A DNA stretch of 64,000 nt from the NCBI RefSeq assembly GCF_003937825.1, contig NZ_RSFW01000015.1, forward strand, positions 62,001 to 126,000. The letters run 5' to 3'. The DNA is from Mesobacillus subterraneus (GTDB lineage: Bacteria > Bacillota > Bacilli > Bacillales > Cytobacillaceae). The translations under genes and the position numbers were made by a program. This document shows, piece after piece, positions 9,004 through 18,612 of the stretch; the stretch's first letter is position 1, and every line of letters starts with the position of its first letter. Below the pieces are notes generated by a model. That model worked only from the letters and a program-made list of their open reading frames with translations. It was not told the origin of the DNA and made no database searches.

Positions 9004-10191
9004 ATGGAGATCCAGTTAGCAAGCAGGGTGGGAGCACTCACTCCTTCATCAACATTGGCCATCACAGCCAAAGCAAAGGAATTAAAAGCACAAGGGAAAG
9101 ATGTAATCGGCCTGGGTGCAGGTGAGCCGGATTTTAATACGCCTCAGCATATTATTGATGCAGCTGTACAATCAATGAATGAGGGATTCACCAAATATAC
9201 CCCATCTGGAGGGCTTCCAGAGCTTAAGAAAGAAATTGCGGCTAAATTAAAGCAAGATCAGGGGCTTGATTACCAGCCAAATGAAATCATCGTTACGAGT
9301 GGAGCGAAGCATGGTCTCTATACACTTTTTCAGGTGTTGCTTGATGAAGGTGATGAAGTGATCATCCCCATTCCTTATTGGGTCAGCTATCCAGAACAAG
9401 TAAAGTTGGCTGGAGGGAATCCGGTTTATGTGGAAGGCCGGGAAGAAAATAGCTTTAAAATTACGCCGGACCAGCTGAAAGAAAAGATCACAAGCAAAAC
9501 AAAGGCTGTCATCATCAATTCCCCTAGCAATCCAACTGGGATGGTTTACAGCCGTGAAGAATTGCAAGCATTGGGCCAGGTTTGCCTGGAGCAGGATATC
9601 CTGATCATTTCTGATGAGATCTATGAAAAATTGATCTATGGAAATGCCGAACATGTTTCGATCGCAGAACTTTCAGAGGACTTAAAGAAACAGACGATTA
9701 TCATTAATGGTGTGTCAAAGTCCCATTCCATGACTGGTTGGAGGATTGGCTATGCTGCAGGAAACAGCAAAATCATCAATGCGATGACCGATTTGGCAAG
9801 CCACAGTACATCCAATCCTACCACTCCGGCACAATATGCGACCATTGCCGCTTACTCCGGTTCACAGGAAGCGGTAGAGACGATGCGTTCCGCTTTTGAG
9901 GAAAGGCTAGAAATCATCCATGCAAAACTCAATAATATCCCTGGCATTAACTGTATCAAGCCGCAGGGAGCATTCTATCTTTTTCCGAACGCAAAGGAAG
10001 CCGCTCTGATGACAGGATGCAAGGATGTCGACGAGTTTGCTGAAGTATTGCTGTCAGAAGCAAATGTCGCAGTTGTTCCAGGCTCAGGGTTCGGAGCGCC
10101 GGATTACATGCGCCTTTCTTATGCGACATCGCTCGACCAGCTGGAGAAGGCAATCAGCCGGATCGATCAATTTATCAAAAGCCGTGTGTAA
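9004..10191 (+). CDS. aspB: Aspartate aminotransferase AspB (class I, PLP)
   Basis: This 395-residue enzyme interconverts aspartate and 2-oxoglutarate with oxaloacetate and glutamate. The PLP lysine is Lys239 in GVSKSHSMTGWRIG, and SPSNPTGMVY, SDEIYEKL and the substrate arginine in MRLSYATS near the C-terminus are present. AGGAGG (8991-8996) supports the ATG at 9004. It is closest to the Bacillus AspB type, which feeds asparagine synthesis and fits the following asnS gene. Confidence 0.95.
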   Translation: MEIQLASRVGALTPSSTLAITAKAKELKAQGKDVIGLGAGEPDFNTPQHIIDAAVQSMNEGFTKYTPSGGLPELKKEIAAKLKQDQGLDYQPNEIIVTSGAKHGLYTLFQVLLDEGDEVIIPIPYWVSYPEQVKLAGGNPVYVEGREENSFKITPDQLKEKITSKTKAVIINSPSNPTGMVYSREELQALGQVCLEQDILIISDEIYEKLIYGNAEHVSIAELSEDLKKQTIIINGVSKSHSMTGWRIGYAAGNSKIINAMTDLASHSTSNPTTPAQYATIAAYSGSQEAVETMRSAFEERLEIIHAKLNNIPGINCIKPQGAFYLFPNAKEAALMTGCKDVDEFAEVLLSEANVAVVPGSGFGAPDYMRLSYATSLDQLEKAISRIDQFIKSRV

Positions 10192-10201
10192 AAATCCATG
10201 G

Positions 10202-10230
10202 ACGGAGAATCGGTTGACGGTTCTCCGTTT
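10202..10230 (+). terminator. Weak terminator-like hairpin after aspB
   Basis: ACGGAGAA / TTCTCCGT stem with an 11-base loop and only a short T-run, so read-through into asnS is likely. Confidence 0.5.
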
Positions 10231-10322
10231 ATCAAGTTTCACTGTTGCCTGTACCAAAAGGCAAATGTATAATGAAAACAATACATACTACCAGCTTTGT
10301 TTAGTTTTGGAGGGAACAATAA

Positions 10323-11618
10323 GTGATTAAATCTACAATTGCAGAAGTCCATAAATATGAAGGCAAAGAAGTGAAGATTGGCGCATGGCTCGCTAACAAG
10401 CGATCAAGCGGCAAAATCGCTTTTCTTCAGCTTCGTGATGGGACAGGCTTTATCCAGGGAGTCGTCGTCAAAAGCGAGGTAGCCGAAGAAGTATTCCAGC
10501 TTGCTAAATCAGTTACACAAGAATCATCCATGTATGTGACAGGGACTGTCACGAAAGATGAAAGGTCACCGATTGGATTTGAACTTCAGGTGAATGGAAT
10601 TGAAGTCATCCAGCAGGCAACGGATTATCCAATCACCCCGAAGGAACACGGAACGGAATTCCTGATGGACCACCGCCATTTATGGCTGCGTTCGAAACGC
10701 CAGCATGCTGTCATGAAAATCCGTAACGAAATCATTCGTGCGACTTATGAATTCTATAACGAGCAGGGATTCACAAAAGTGGACCCGCCAATTTTAACAG
10801 GAAGTGCTCCGGAAGGAACGACTGAATTATTCCACACTAAATACTTTGATGAAGATGCATACCTGTCACAGAGCGGCCAGCTTTACATGGAAGCTGCTGC
10901 AATGGCATTGGGCAAGGTGTTCTCATTCGGGCCGACATTCCGTGCTGAAAAATCGAAGACACGCCGTCACTTGATCGAATTCTGGATGATTGAACCGGAA
11001 ATGGCTTTTTACGAGCATGAAGACAGCCTTAAAGTACAGGAGGAGTATGTATCCTTCATTGTCCAGTCAGTTTTGAAAAATTGCCAGATTGAACTGAAAA
11101 CATTAAACCGTGATGTTACCAAGCTGGAGAAGGTCCAGGCTCCGTTCCCGCGCATCAGCTATGATGATGCGATTAAGTTCCTTCATGAAAAAGGATTTGA
11201 TGATATTCAATGGGGAGACGACTTCGGTGCGCCTCATGAAACGGCCATTGCTGAAAGCTTTGAAAAACCGGTTTTCATTACCCATTATCCAACTTCCCTG
11301 AAGCCGTTCTACATGCAGCCGGCACCAGATCGTGATGATGTCGTGCTATGTGCTGACTTGATCGCACCTGAGGGCTATGGAGAAATCATCGGTGGCTCTG
11401 AACGTATCCATGATTATGAATTACTTAAGCAGCGCATTGAAGAGCACAACCTGCCTTTAGAATCATATGAATGGTATTTGCAGCTGCGCCAATTTGGCTC
11501 TGTTCCGCATTCAGGATTTGGTCTTGGACTCGAAAGAACCGTAGCTTGGATCAGCGGAGTTGAGCACGTACGTGAATCGATTCCATTCCCGCGTTTGCTG
11601 AACCGTCTATATCCTTAA
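10323..11618 (+). CDS. asnS: Asparaginyl-tRNA synthetase AsnS
   Basis: This 431-residue class IIb synthetase has an N-terminal OB-fold anticodon-binding domain ([20 protein letters not shown], residues about 20-39). The catalytic core carries motif 2, [24 protein letters not shown] split around residue 202-225, and C-terminal motif 3, [15 protein letters not shown]. It charges tRNA-Asn. The start is a GTG at 10323 behind GGAGGG (10309-10314), which gives the family N-terminus. Confidence 0.96.
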   Translation: MIKSTIAEVHKYEGKEVKIGAWLANKRSSGKIAFLQLRDGTGFIQGVVVKSEVAEEVFQLAKSVTQESSMYVTGTVTKDERSPIGFELQVNGIEVIQQATDYPITPKEHGTEFLMDHRHLWLRSKRQHAVMKIRNEIIRATYEFYNEQGFTKVDPPILTGSAPEGTTELFHTKYFDEDAYLSQSGQLYMEAAAMALGKVFSFGPTFRAEKSKTRRHLIEFWMIEPEMAFYEHEDSLKVQEEYVSFIVQSVLKNCQIELKTLNRDVTKLEKVQAPFPRISYDDAIKFLHEKGFDDIQWGDDFGAPHETAIAESFEKPVFITHYPTSLKPFYMQPAPDRDDVVLCADLIAPEGYGEIIGGSERIHDYELLKQRIEEHNLPLESYEWYLQLRQFGSVPHSGFGLGLERTVAWISGVEHVRESIPFPRLLNRLYP

Positions 11619-11623
11619 AAATA

Positions 11624-11661
11624 AAGGGCCCGTAAAATTATTTACGGGCCTTGTATTTTTT
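11624..11661 (+). terminator. Intrinsic terminator of asnS
   Basis: GGCCCGTAAA / TTTACGGGCC stem followed by a T-rich run. Confidence 0.85.
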
Positions 11662-11834
11662 TCGTAACGATGGGAAATTTCACAACCATTAAAATATAGT
11701 TTATTAAGAGCCCAAAACATATAATGGCCAGGAACATTTATCGCTATTTTTCGACTAATTTCCCTTTTTAATCTTCTTCTATTTTATTACCAGCCGGGCT
11801 TGTTCATGCTATACTATGAAAAGAGGTGTCCGGA

Positions 11835-12542
11835 ATGAAAAAAGCAGATATGTTAGATTGGCTGAAAGAAGGGAATGTGACGATTCCCGCTGTGCTTCTG
11901 ACACAGTACAAAGAAATGAGATTGAATGAACAAGAACTAGCTTTGCTGCTCCATGTCTTCTATTTTTCGGAAAAAGGCAATGAATTTCCTACCCCTACAG
12001 AACTTGCAGCCCGCATGACTATATCAGCATTCGAATGCACAGATTTGCTCCGCGCACTCATTCAAAGAGGATTTATTTCCATAAATGATGGAGATTCAGC
12101 TGATGGGATCAGATATGAAAAATATTCTCTCGAGCCGCTTTGGGAAAGGCTTTTTGACCAGTTCATGCTTAAGCGGAAGCAAGAGAAAGAGCAATTGGAC
12201 AGGAAGGAAGAAACCGACCTGTATACAGCCTTTGAAAGAGAATTCGGACGGCCATTATCACCGTTTGAATGCGAATCCCTTGCCATGTGGATGGACGATG
12301 ACCACCACGACCCAATCATTATCAAGGCTGCTTTAAGAGAAGCTGTCATTTCGGGAAAATTGAACTTTCGGTACATAGACCGAATTCTTTTTGAATGGAA
12401 GAAGAATGGGATCAAGACGATCGAACAGGCCAAAAGCTATGGACGGAAATTCAGGCAGCATCAGAACACAACCAGGATTGCGAAAGAGGAACCGAAAGTA
12501 TCGGCGAATCCAGTTCCATTCTATAATTGGCTTGAACAATAA
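11835..12542 (+). CDS. dnaD: Replication initiation protein DnaD
   Basis: This 235-residue protein has an N-terminal winged-helix DDBH1 domain (about 1-100) and a C-terminal DnaD/DnaB-like DDBH2 domain with the YIDRILFEWKKNGIKT motif near residue 178, ending PFYNWLEQ like B. subtilis DnaD. It remodels DNA and helps load the replicative helicase with DnaB and DnaI at oriC and restart sites. I chose ATG 11835, preceded by AGAGGTG, over the in-frame codon at 11826. Confidence 0.93.
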   Translation: MKKADMLDWLKEGNVTIPAVLLTQYKEMRLNEQELALLLHVFYFSEKGNEFPTPTELAARMTISAFECTDLLRALIQRGFISINDGDSADGIRYEKYSLEPLWERLFDQFMLKRKQEKEQLDRKEETDLYTAFEREFGRPLSPFECESLAMWMDDDHHDPIIIKAALREAVISGKLNFRYIDRILFEWKKNGIKTIEQAKSYGRKFRQHQNTTRIAKEEPKVSANPVPFYNWLEQ

Positions 12543-12549
12543 TCGCTAC

Positions 12550-12576
12550 GGGAGAATTCATTTCTCTCTTTTTTTT
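12550..12576 (+). terminator. Terminator of dnaD
   Basis: GAGAA / TTCTC hairpin followed by eight T residues. Nothing else recognisable lies between here and nth. Confidence 0.7.
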
Positions 12577-12798
12577 AAGCTATTTTAAGCTCTTTTCGTA
12601 AACTTTGTCCCTTCCTGACACAAAAGTAAAAATCGGTTGGGTTTTTTACGGGTTATTAAAGCCTATTTGGTTAAGGTGCAGTAAGAAGAGAGTCCCGAAG
12701 CCTTACAAAATGCGGTAAAGTGTAGAATACGAAAAGCAACAATCAATGGGAAAACAGAATTTAAGAAAATATAGTTCATTAGGAATGTGGTGAAAAAC

Positions 12799-13452
12799 AT
12801 GCTGAATAAACAGCAAATCAGGTTTTGTCTAGATGAAATGGGAAGGATGTTCCCGGAAGCACATTGCGAACTGGTGCACTCCAATCCCTTTGAGCTGGTT
12901 ATTGCTGTCGCTCTTTCCGCGCAGTGTACAGATGCATTGGTCAATAAAGTGACAAAAGACTTGTTCCAAAAATACAAAACCCCTGAAGATTTCTTAAGTG
13001 TTTCACTTGAAGAACTCCAGCAGGACATCCGATCAATCGGATTGTATCGGAACAAGGCGAAAAATATTCAAAAGCTTTGCAGGATGTTGATTGATGATTA
13101 TGACGGCGTGGTTCCTGCTGACAGGGATGAATTGACCAAGCTGCCAGGAGTGGGCCGTAAAACAGCAAATGTCGTGGTGTCCGTTGCATTCGGCGTCCCG
13201 GCGATTGCTGTTGATACCCACGTCGAGCGAGTCAGCAAGCGCCTGGCTTTTTGCCGATGGAAGGATTCCGTGCTCGAGGTTGAAAAGACATTGATGAAGA
13301 AAATTCCCGAAGAGGAATGGTCCATTACCCACCACAGAATGATTTTCTTTGGACGATACCATTGCAAGGCACAGAATCCGAAGTGCGAGACTTGTCCTTT
13401 GCTTGAAGTGTGCAGGGAAGGCAAAAAACGGATGAAGGGTAAGACACAATGA
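12799..13452 (+). CDS. nth: Endonuclease III (DNA glycosylase/AP lyase)
   Basis: This 217-residue base-excision repair enzyme removes oxidised pyrimidines and cuts at abasic sites. It has the helix-hairpin-helix LPGVGRKTANVVV with the catalytic lysine in the preceding helix region, the catalytic aspartate in AVDTHVERVSKR, and a C-terminal 4Fe-4S loop with Cys spacing 6-2-5 (CKAQNPKCETCPLLEVC). The ATG at 12799 matches the family start; two in-frame GTG codons at 12787 and 12790 are alternatives. It overlaps ypoC by 4 bp. Confidence 0.95.
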   Translation: MLNKQQIRFCLDEMGRMFPEAHCELVHSNPFELVIAVALSAQCTDALVNKVTKDLFQKYKTPEDFLSVSLEELQQDIRSIGLYRNKAKNIQKLCRMLIDDYDGVVPADRDELTKLPGVGRKTANVVVSVAFGVPAIAVDTHVERVSKRLAFCRWKDSVLEVEKTLMKKIPEEEWSITHHRMIFFGRYHCKAQNPKCETCPLLEVCREGKKRMKGKTQ

Positions 13453-13817
13453 GGGACAGGCAATTTTTGAATGAGAACGAAGTGGAAGCAATCTTAGGTC
13501 AGTGGAATCAGTGCAGAAACGAACTTGCAGAGTACTATAAGACCAGGAATATCGAGAAGGCTCAGCCTGAAATGAAAAAGGCAATTGAACTTTTTAAAGC
13601 GCTGCTATTCACAACAAATGGACTGGATCCTGAAGAGTGCGCCATTGATGATTGTAAGGCCAAGCCTGTCAATCTCCGGGAACGAATCGACTTCATTTCA
13701 TCCAGGCCGAAATTATATCATTCATACATCCAGCTCTCTGAATTGTTTGCAGAGCAAGAGAAGCAGTTTGCAAAGCAGAAAGCCTTGAGTAAAGCAAAAA
13801 AGAAACGTCCTGAGTAA
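13449..13817 (+). CDS. ypoC: YpoC family protein
   Basis: This 122-residue, mostly helical protein of unknown function is coupled to nth by a 4-bp ATGA overlap. It begins MRDRQFLNENEVEAIL and ends in a lysine-rich tail (QKALSKAKKKRPE). The nth-ypoC-ponA(reverse) layout is the B. subtilis arrangement, which is the main basis for the symbol. No domain or active site is visible. Confidence 0.8.
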   Translation: MRDRQFLNENEVEAILGQWNQCRNELAEYYKTRNIEKAQPEMKKAIELFKALLFTTNGLDPEECAIDDCKAKPVNLRERIDFISSRPKLYHSYIQLSELFAEQEKQFAKQKALSKAKKKRPE

Positions 13818-13837
13818 ATTCAGGACGTTTCTTTTTT
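13801..13837. terminator. Bidirectional terminator between ypoC and ponA
   Basis: AGAAACGTCCTGA / TCAGGACGTTTCT stem with T-runs on both strands. It overlaps the ypoC stop and serves both converging genes. Confidence 0.85.
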
Positions 13838-13869
13838 ATAGGGATGATCCGATGGGAAGAGTGGAGGAG

Positions 13870-16437
13870 TTATTCATTATCCCCTTCCTCGTCTCCATCA
13901 TCTCCATCATCTCCATCATTTGCATCATTTGCATCTGCAGGGTCGTTACTGTTGCCATTTCCGTTACCCTGGCCGTTTCCATTTCCCTGGCCATTACCGT
14001 TGCCGTTGCCCCTGCCATTTCCATTCTCATTGCCCGTTTCAACTTCATCTTCGTTTTCATCCGATTCAGGCTGAGCAGGCTCTGGTACCTGGATTTTAAT
14101 AGTCGCAGGATCAGAACGTTGTTCACCTCTGACAGCGGTAACCTTGAACGAATAGATTCCGCCTGGAACAGCATTGGCAATTTTTAATCCAGTATCAGTT
14201 GTCGTGGTCAGTGGCTGTTCAGGTCCTTCATCAAGGGAAGCGGTAACCTCGAACTTGATATCCGTTGTATTTTTCTGATCAAATTCCCAGGTAAGGATGA
14301 TTTCGTTTTTCTTTTCATCATATTTTGCTTCAAGTTTGCCAGGTGTTTTGATTTTATCGAACTTCTTGGAGACTTCTTTTGGAACATTGCCTTTTACTGC
14401 CCATTCGTAAAGAATCTGGTCCTTTGGAGTATACTCACTTGCAAGCTTGGCAGGCATAGTTCCTTTTTCCACCTGTACTCTTTCTACACTCTTCGGAACG
14501 GTGAAATCGGGTGTATCGACATCTTTTGAGACATGCGTCATCAAATTCCTGAAGAGCATCTGTGAAATCTTTTGTTCGTTACCATAAAGAGCTGTTCTCC
14601 TGTCTTTATAGCCGGTCCATACAGAAGCCGTGTATCTGGTTGTATAGCCGACAAACCATGAATCGGGAACGCCTCCGTTTTGGATGCCATATTCGCTGAT
14701 TTCCTCTTTAGTGTAGTTGGTTGTTCCGGTTTTTCCCGCCACATGGAGTCTAGGAATATTCGCGTATGTTGCTCCGGTACCTTCTTTGATCGCAGTCTTG
14801 AGCATGTCGGAAATCATGAACGCTGTGTAATCCTTCATGACAACTTCTGTCTCAGGAGTCAGATCAATCTCTGTCTTGTCACGGAGAACGATTTTCTTGA
14901 CAGAATATGGTTCAGTGAAAAATCCATTATTGCCGAATGCTGCATAAGCACCAGCCATTTCAATCGGTGCAATTTCATGCGAGCCGATTGAAGCTGATTC
15001 ATAAATTGGATCCTTCAGAGTCAAGCCAAGATTAACTCCGAATTCCCTTGCTTTTTCCGCGCCGACGGCCTGGAATGCCTGAAGCGCAGGGATATTGATC
15101 GATTTTGCAAGGGCTGATCTCATTGTCATGACGCCATTGTACTTATTATTCCAATTTCGAATTGGCTCACCGGTTGTATATGTCATTGGCTTATCTTCGA
15201 GCATATGGTAGGTTCCCCAGCGCAGATGCTCGATGGCCGGACCATAATCGAGGATCGGCTTAATGGTGGAACCTGGCTGCCTCTTCTCATCAATAGCGTA
15301 ATTCAATCCACGTTTTACCTGCTGGTTGCGGCCGCCGCCGATTGCGCGGATTTCGCCGGTCTGTGTATCAAGCAGTGTGATGGCTGCCTGCATGTCATCG
15401 TTTGGATACTGGACTGCAGCGTCAGTATTCAGGATGCTTTCAACATGTGTTTGTGCATTAGGATCGAGTGTCGTATAAATTTCCAATCCGTCGGAGAAAA
15501 TATCAAAATCGGTTTTTTCGGTAACCTCTTCGATGACCATATCAACAAAGGCATCAAAAGGCTCTTCTTTTTTGTTCTTTCGGTCCTCTTCCTTTACAAG
15601 GGTGGACGTAACAGGGATCTTCTGTGCATTCTCTTTTTCTTCCTTTGTGATGAACCCATGCTGGTGCATCAAGGATAAAACGACGTTCCGGCGATGCTCC
15701 GCTTTTTCCGGGTTTGTAAAAGGATTATAGTTGTTAGGGCTTTGCGGCATGCCTGCAAGCAGGGCAGCTTCATGAAGCTCAAGCTCGCTCAGGTCATCCT
15801 TGCCGAAGTAAGTCTTCGAAGCCGTTAGGACACCATGCATGTTTTCAGACATATAGATCTTATTTACATACATCTCAAAAATTTGCTGTTTTGTATATTT
15901 TTGCTCCAGCTGGTAGGCAAGCCATGCTTCCTGTGCTTTCCTTGAAAGGGTTTTTTCGAATCCAAGGAAGTAGTTCTTTACGACCTGCTGGGTGATCGTC
16001 GAAGCTCCTTCAGCACCAAAGCCTTCGGTGACATTGGCGATGACGGCTCCGCCAAGGCGGATAATATCAATGCCGTTATGTTTATAGAATCTGACGTCTT
16101 CTGTTGCCAGAAAAGCATTTTCGACCAGCTTCGGTATATCTTCATAGGAGACATAGTCCCTGTTCTGGGAGCCCACTTCTGTAACGAGTTTTTTATCCAT
16201 ATCATAAATCTTTGAAGAGATCGGATCTTTGAGTAAGGATTCATCCAGCTTTGGCGTATCCTGTATCATAAAAGCGAAGGTAGCGATTCCAGTAAGCATG
16301 CCAATGATGCCAAGGGCGATCAGCGCCAGGAAGATTTTCTTAAACATTCCTTTTTTGGCTTTCTTGCCTGCAGGCTTTTTGTTTTTGGCTGCCTGCTGTC
16401 TGCGCCGCTCCTCTCTTGTTTGCGGTTTCTGTGCCAT
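13870..16437 (-). CDS. ponA: Penicillin-binding protein 1A/1B PonA (class A, glycosyltransferase-transpeptidase)
   Basis: This 855-residue protein polymerises and crosslinks peptidoglycan. In order it has a basic cytoplasmic tail, a membrane segment (about 30-53), a GT51 domain (ATEDVRFYKHNGIDIIRLGG, EGASTITQQVVKN), a transpeptidase domain with SxxK in GSTIKPILDY, SxN in AKSINIPAL and KTG in AGKTGTTNYT, then a fibronectin-III-like domain. The last 60 residues are low complexity: alternating Gly-Asn followed by an Asp-rich end. The N-terminal MAQKPQTREERRRQQ and an upstream AAAGGA support the start. It is downstream of recU in one operon, as in B. subtilis. Confidence 0.95.
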   Translation of the reverse strand: MAQKPQTREERRRQQAAKNKKPAGKKAKKGMFKKIFLALIALGIIGMLTGIATFAFMIQDTPKLDESLLKDPISSKIYDMDKKLVTEVGSQNRDYVSYEDIPKLVENAFLATEDVRFYKHNGIDIIRLGGAVIANVTEGFGAEGASTITQQVVKNYFLGFEKTLSRKAQEAWLAYQLEQKYTKQQIFEMYVNKIYMSENMHGVLTASKTYFGKDDLSELELHEAALLAGMPQSPNNYNPFTNPEKAEHRRNVVLSLMHQHGFITKEEKENAQKIPVTSTLVKEEDRKNKKEEPFDAFVDMVIEEVTEKTDFDIFSDGLEIYTTLDPNAQTHVESILNTDAAVQYPNDDMQAAITLLDTQTGEIRAIGGGRNQQVKRGLNYAIDEKRQPGSTIKPILDYGPAIEHLRWGTYHMLEDKPMTYTTGEPIRNWNNKYNGVMTMRSALAKSINIPALQAFQAVGAEKAREFGVNLGLTLKDPIYESASIGSHEIAPIEMAGAYAAFGNNGFFTEPYSVKKIVLRDKTEIDLTPETEVVMKDYTAFMISDMLKTAIKEGTGATYANIPRLHVAGKTGTTNYTKEEISEYGIQNGGVPDSWFVGYTTRYTASVWTGYKDRRTALYGNEQKISQMLFRNLMTHVSKDVDTPDFTVPKSVERVQVEKGTMPAKLASEYTPKDQILYEWAVKGNVPKEVSKKFDKIKTPGKLEAKYDEKKNEIILTWEFDQKNTTDIKFEVTASLDEGPEQPLTTTTDTGLKIANAVPGGIYSFKVTAVRGEQRSDPATIKIQVPEPAQPESDENEDEVETGNENGNGRGNGNGNGQGNGNGQGNGNGNSNDPADANDANDGDDGDDGDEEGDNE

Positions 16438-16470
16438 ATATAGTTCATTCCTTTCTCGCAGTAAAAAAAG

Positions 16471-17088
16471 CTAGCTAAGTTTATAAAGATAATCGATAAC
16501 TTTAATATAGTCAATTCTCGGGTGAAGTCCGAGCGGGATCCGGTGGCCGTATTCCATGATTTCTTCTTTGGTGATTGACTTCCTGCCGCCAGTCTCCATC
16601 CTTTCCCAAAATGTGAGCAGATGGGCCGCTTCAAGAAGATATACTTCCTCTTCCGTTGAAAAACGCAGGATGACGAAACAGATACCCTCCTGGTTCAGGA
16701 CGGCTTTCATGTGGGCAATCTGATGTTCATGAAAGTTTTTCAGTGGAAATGATGTTGTGAACTTTGTCTCCTTTGCTTCGAAATCAATGTATTTCCCTTT
16801 ATAAATCCCATTGTAGTCTGTAGTAGACGCTTGTTTAAAGTATGCCTCTTTAATGACGGCTGCACTCCTGCGCGGATAATCCACATTGACGATCTGGACA
16901 GGCGTAGGCTTCTTGTGGATGACCGCCACTCCCCGGTCCAGATAGAAGGAGTTCGTTACATTCAGGTCCTCTTCGAGCGTCATCCCCCTGTTGCTGTATG
17001 CCGCGTTCTTGTTTTTTTTGACCTTATTGACCTGGTCCGTGTTCGCATTCGCGATATATTTTTTTCCGTTTGGATAATTAAAAATCAA
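16471..17088 (-). CDS. recU: Holliday junction resolvase RecU
   Basis: This resolvase (205 residues from the chosen start) cuts Holliday junctions during recombination and chromosome segregation. Conserved blocks are [50 protein letters not shown] (nuclease site with D, E and K) and HEHQIAHM. I prefer TTG at 17088: GAGGTGG lies 5-6 bases before it and the protein then starts MIFNYPNGK, like the family. A GTG at 17097 would have no ribosome site. It is 33 bp upstream of ponA and divergent from yppC. Confidence 0.93.
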   Translation of the reverse strand: MIFNYPNGKKYIANANTDQVNKVKKNKNAAYSNRGMTLEEDLNVTNSFYLDRGVAVIHKKPTPVQIVNVDYPRRSAAVIKEAYFKQASTTDYNGIYKGKYIDFEAKETKFTTSFPLKNFHEHQIAHMKAVLNQEGICFVILRFSTEEEVYLLEAAHLLTFWERMETGGRKSITKEEIMEYGHRIPLGLHPRIDYIKVIDYLYKLS

Positions 17089-17211
17089 GTTGGCCACCTC
17101 GCAGACTACTCTATATCATACCAAATATGAAGCCCTTTGGGTTGAATAAAAAGCCCCATTTCAAATCAACCTAAAAAGAACCTATAGAATAAGAAGTGAA
17201 AAGGTGTGTCA

Positions 17212-18195
17212 ATGACCCAAAATCCTCAATTATTACAACTCCCGGATCATGAGGCGGAAATCATCCAAAAGATCAAGTTTGAGACGGACAAAAAAAATCT
17301 GGACAATATCTCAAGAACAAAAGCCTACCTGGATTTTTATCTTGAATATCCCGAAATGATCTGGTCGTTCCTGGCAAGCATGGTTTCAAGGAACGGCGGC
17401 TATAACATGTGTGACCTGGAAGGAGACTGGTTTCCTAAGATGCTTGAGGCACCTTTGAGGCACCGGTTATTCCTGACTTATGAAAGGGCAAATTGGCTAA
17501 TTTTCCGTGATGCTTTTTCTCAACTCCTTCTATACTCATATTCGACGAAAAAAAACGCTCCAATGTTTCACTTGCTGAAATTCCTGGATGTCTCGCAATT
17601 CATGGAGGCGGAATGGAGCTTGTTTTGGGAAAGAGGCAACAAGAAACGGCTGATGACAGCACTGATCATAAACGAACAAAATGTAATTCATAAACCGGTA
17701 ATCAAGCACCCTGTCTATAAAAAGCGGGTGTTCAATACGTTCATGTTTTCATTTGAGGATTATTTGCATTTTAGTACGGTGCTATTTCCAACTTGTGAAG
17801 GGGAACTGTTTGGGGCGAGTGTGAATGGATTCAGGTCGATCAGCAAAAGGATCAATTTAGGGAAGAGGCTTGCAGACATTCTGTTCAATCCGGGGCTTTA
17901 CCCGTATTTCCTTGAGTTTGCGCTTAACACTGAGCACACCGCATCAAGGCATGATTATGAAAAATACTTTCCTGTCCATAAGAAAAGGGATACTCCATTT
18001 TTGCGAACGACCTACCCGGTCATCAGTCATCATGACCAGGGGCAGAAGGACTGGTATGAGGAGAGAACGTTTAAGCGGGAATGGATCAAGCTTGATGTGG
18101 AACACAGGCATCCAACCCACTTAACAAAGTGGCACGAGCAGAAGCAAAAGCAGCTGCATGCCTTGATCGCCTTAAAGGATCTATTTAACACCTGA
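17212..18195 (+). CDS. yppC: YppC (DUF2515) protein
   Basis: This 327-residue protein of unknown function is the DUF2515 family member that sits divergent to recU in Bacillus. It shows aromatic-rich helical stretches such as YLDFYLEYPEMIWSFLASMV and conserved GGYNMCDLEGDWF, with no signal peptide and no known catalytic motif. AAGGTG precedes ATG 17212; a GTG at 17206 is less likely. A bidirectional terminator separates it from sspM. Confidence 0.82.
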   Translation: MTQNPQLLQLPDHEAEIIQKIKFETDKKNLDNISRTKAYLDFYLEYPEMIWSFLASMVSRNGGYNMCDLEGDWFPKMLEAPLRHRLFLTYERANWLIFRDAFSQLLLYSYSTKKNAPMFHLLKFLDVSQFMEAEWSLFWERGNKKRLMTALIINEQNVIHKPVIKHPVYKKRVFNTFMFSFEDYLHFSTVLFPTCEGELFGASVNGFRSISKRINLGKRLADILFNPGLYPYFLEFALNTEHTASRHDYEKYFPVHKKRDTPFLRTTYPVISHHDQGQKDWYEERTFKREWIKLDVEHRHPTHLTKWHEQKQKQLHALIALKDLFNT

Positions 18196-18216
18196 GCAAC
18201 AGGATTCGAGCAAAAC

Positions 18217-18243
18217 AAAAAGCAAGGGAATCCCTTGCTTTTT
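18217..18243. terminator. Bidirectional terminator between yppC and sspM
   Basis: AAAAAGCAAGGGA / TCCCTTGCTTTTT nearly perfect stem with A- and T-runs at both ends. Confidence 0.88.
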
Positions 18244-18246
18244 GCC

Positions 18247-18354
18247 TCATTCTGCAGGACGATTAGGTCCTTCAAGCTTTTTGTCTCCATAACCTACTTT
18301 TTTCTCGGTATTGTTATTCGGCTGCTTGGCAGTTTTATTTTGTTTTTTATTCAT
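18247..18354 (-). CDS. sspM: Small acid-soluble spore protein M
   Basis: This 35-residue basic peptide starts MNKKQNKTAKQPNN and ends KKLEGPNRPAE. The ending matches the KKLGGPNRPS tail of B. subtilis SspM, which also lies beside yppC. GGGAGGTG sits 5-6 bases before the ATG. SspM-type minor SASPs are made in the forespore under sigma-G and become part of the spore core. An in-frame upstream extension to 18483 is not needed and has no ribosome site. Confidence 0.85.
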   Translation of the reverse strand: MNKKQNKTAKQPNNNTEKKVGYGDKKLEGPNRPAE

Positions 18355-18496
18355 CTGAACACCTCCCGAGATTAGTTTGTTCATTATTGTATTTTTCATT
18401 CGGCGAATCGGTTGTCGAAGAATGAAACCCTTCCTGCTGAAAAACACTTTGTTTGGCGAATTCCTTCTAGTTTTGTCAGTCATGAAGGAGGATTTA

Positions 18497-18601
18497 ATGG
18501 CAGGTAGAATTCTAGTGTGTATAGATTACTGTGTTGTATGCCATTTGGTTCTCTTGCAGGAGAGGTCCCAAGCTTTGAGATCTTACATGACACGATGTTA
18601 G
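18497..18601 (+). CDS. Candidate 34-residue leader peptide or small protein
   Basis: AAGGAGG (18485-18491) is placed 5 bases before ATG 18497, which opens 34 codons and stops just before the ribosome site of the next gene. The peptide is hydrophobic with Cys residues (DYCVVCHLVLL) and a basic end. I do not recognise it. It may be a translated leader coupled to the following 81-residue gene, or a chance open frame with a good ribosome site. Confidence 0.35.
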   Translation: MAGRILVCIDYCVVCHLVLLQERSQALRSYMTRC

Positions 18602-18612
18602 GAGAGATTAAA

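Noticed and set aside
10192-10322. T-box leader for asnS
   Set aside because: The 130-bp gap has no T-box consensus and only a short hairpin near 10202.
13844-14187. Plus-strand frames rich in Ser/Pro/Phe or Ile/Val opposite the ponA 3' end
   Set aside because: They mirror the low-complexity Gly-Asn and Asp-rich tail of PonA. They lack ribosome sites and lie inside a certain gene.
15205-15678. 157-codon plus-strand frame opposite ponA
   Set aside because: Shadow of the PonA reading frame; no ribosome site and unnatural composition.
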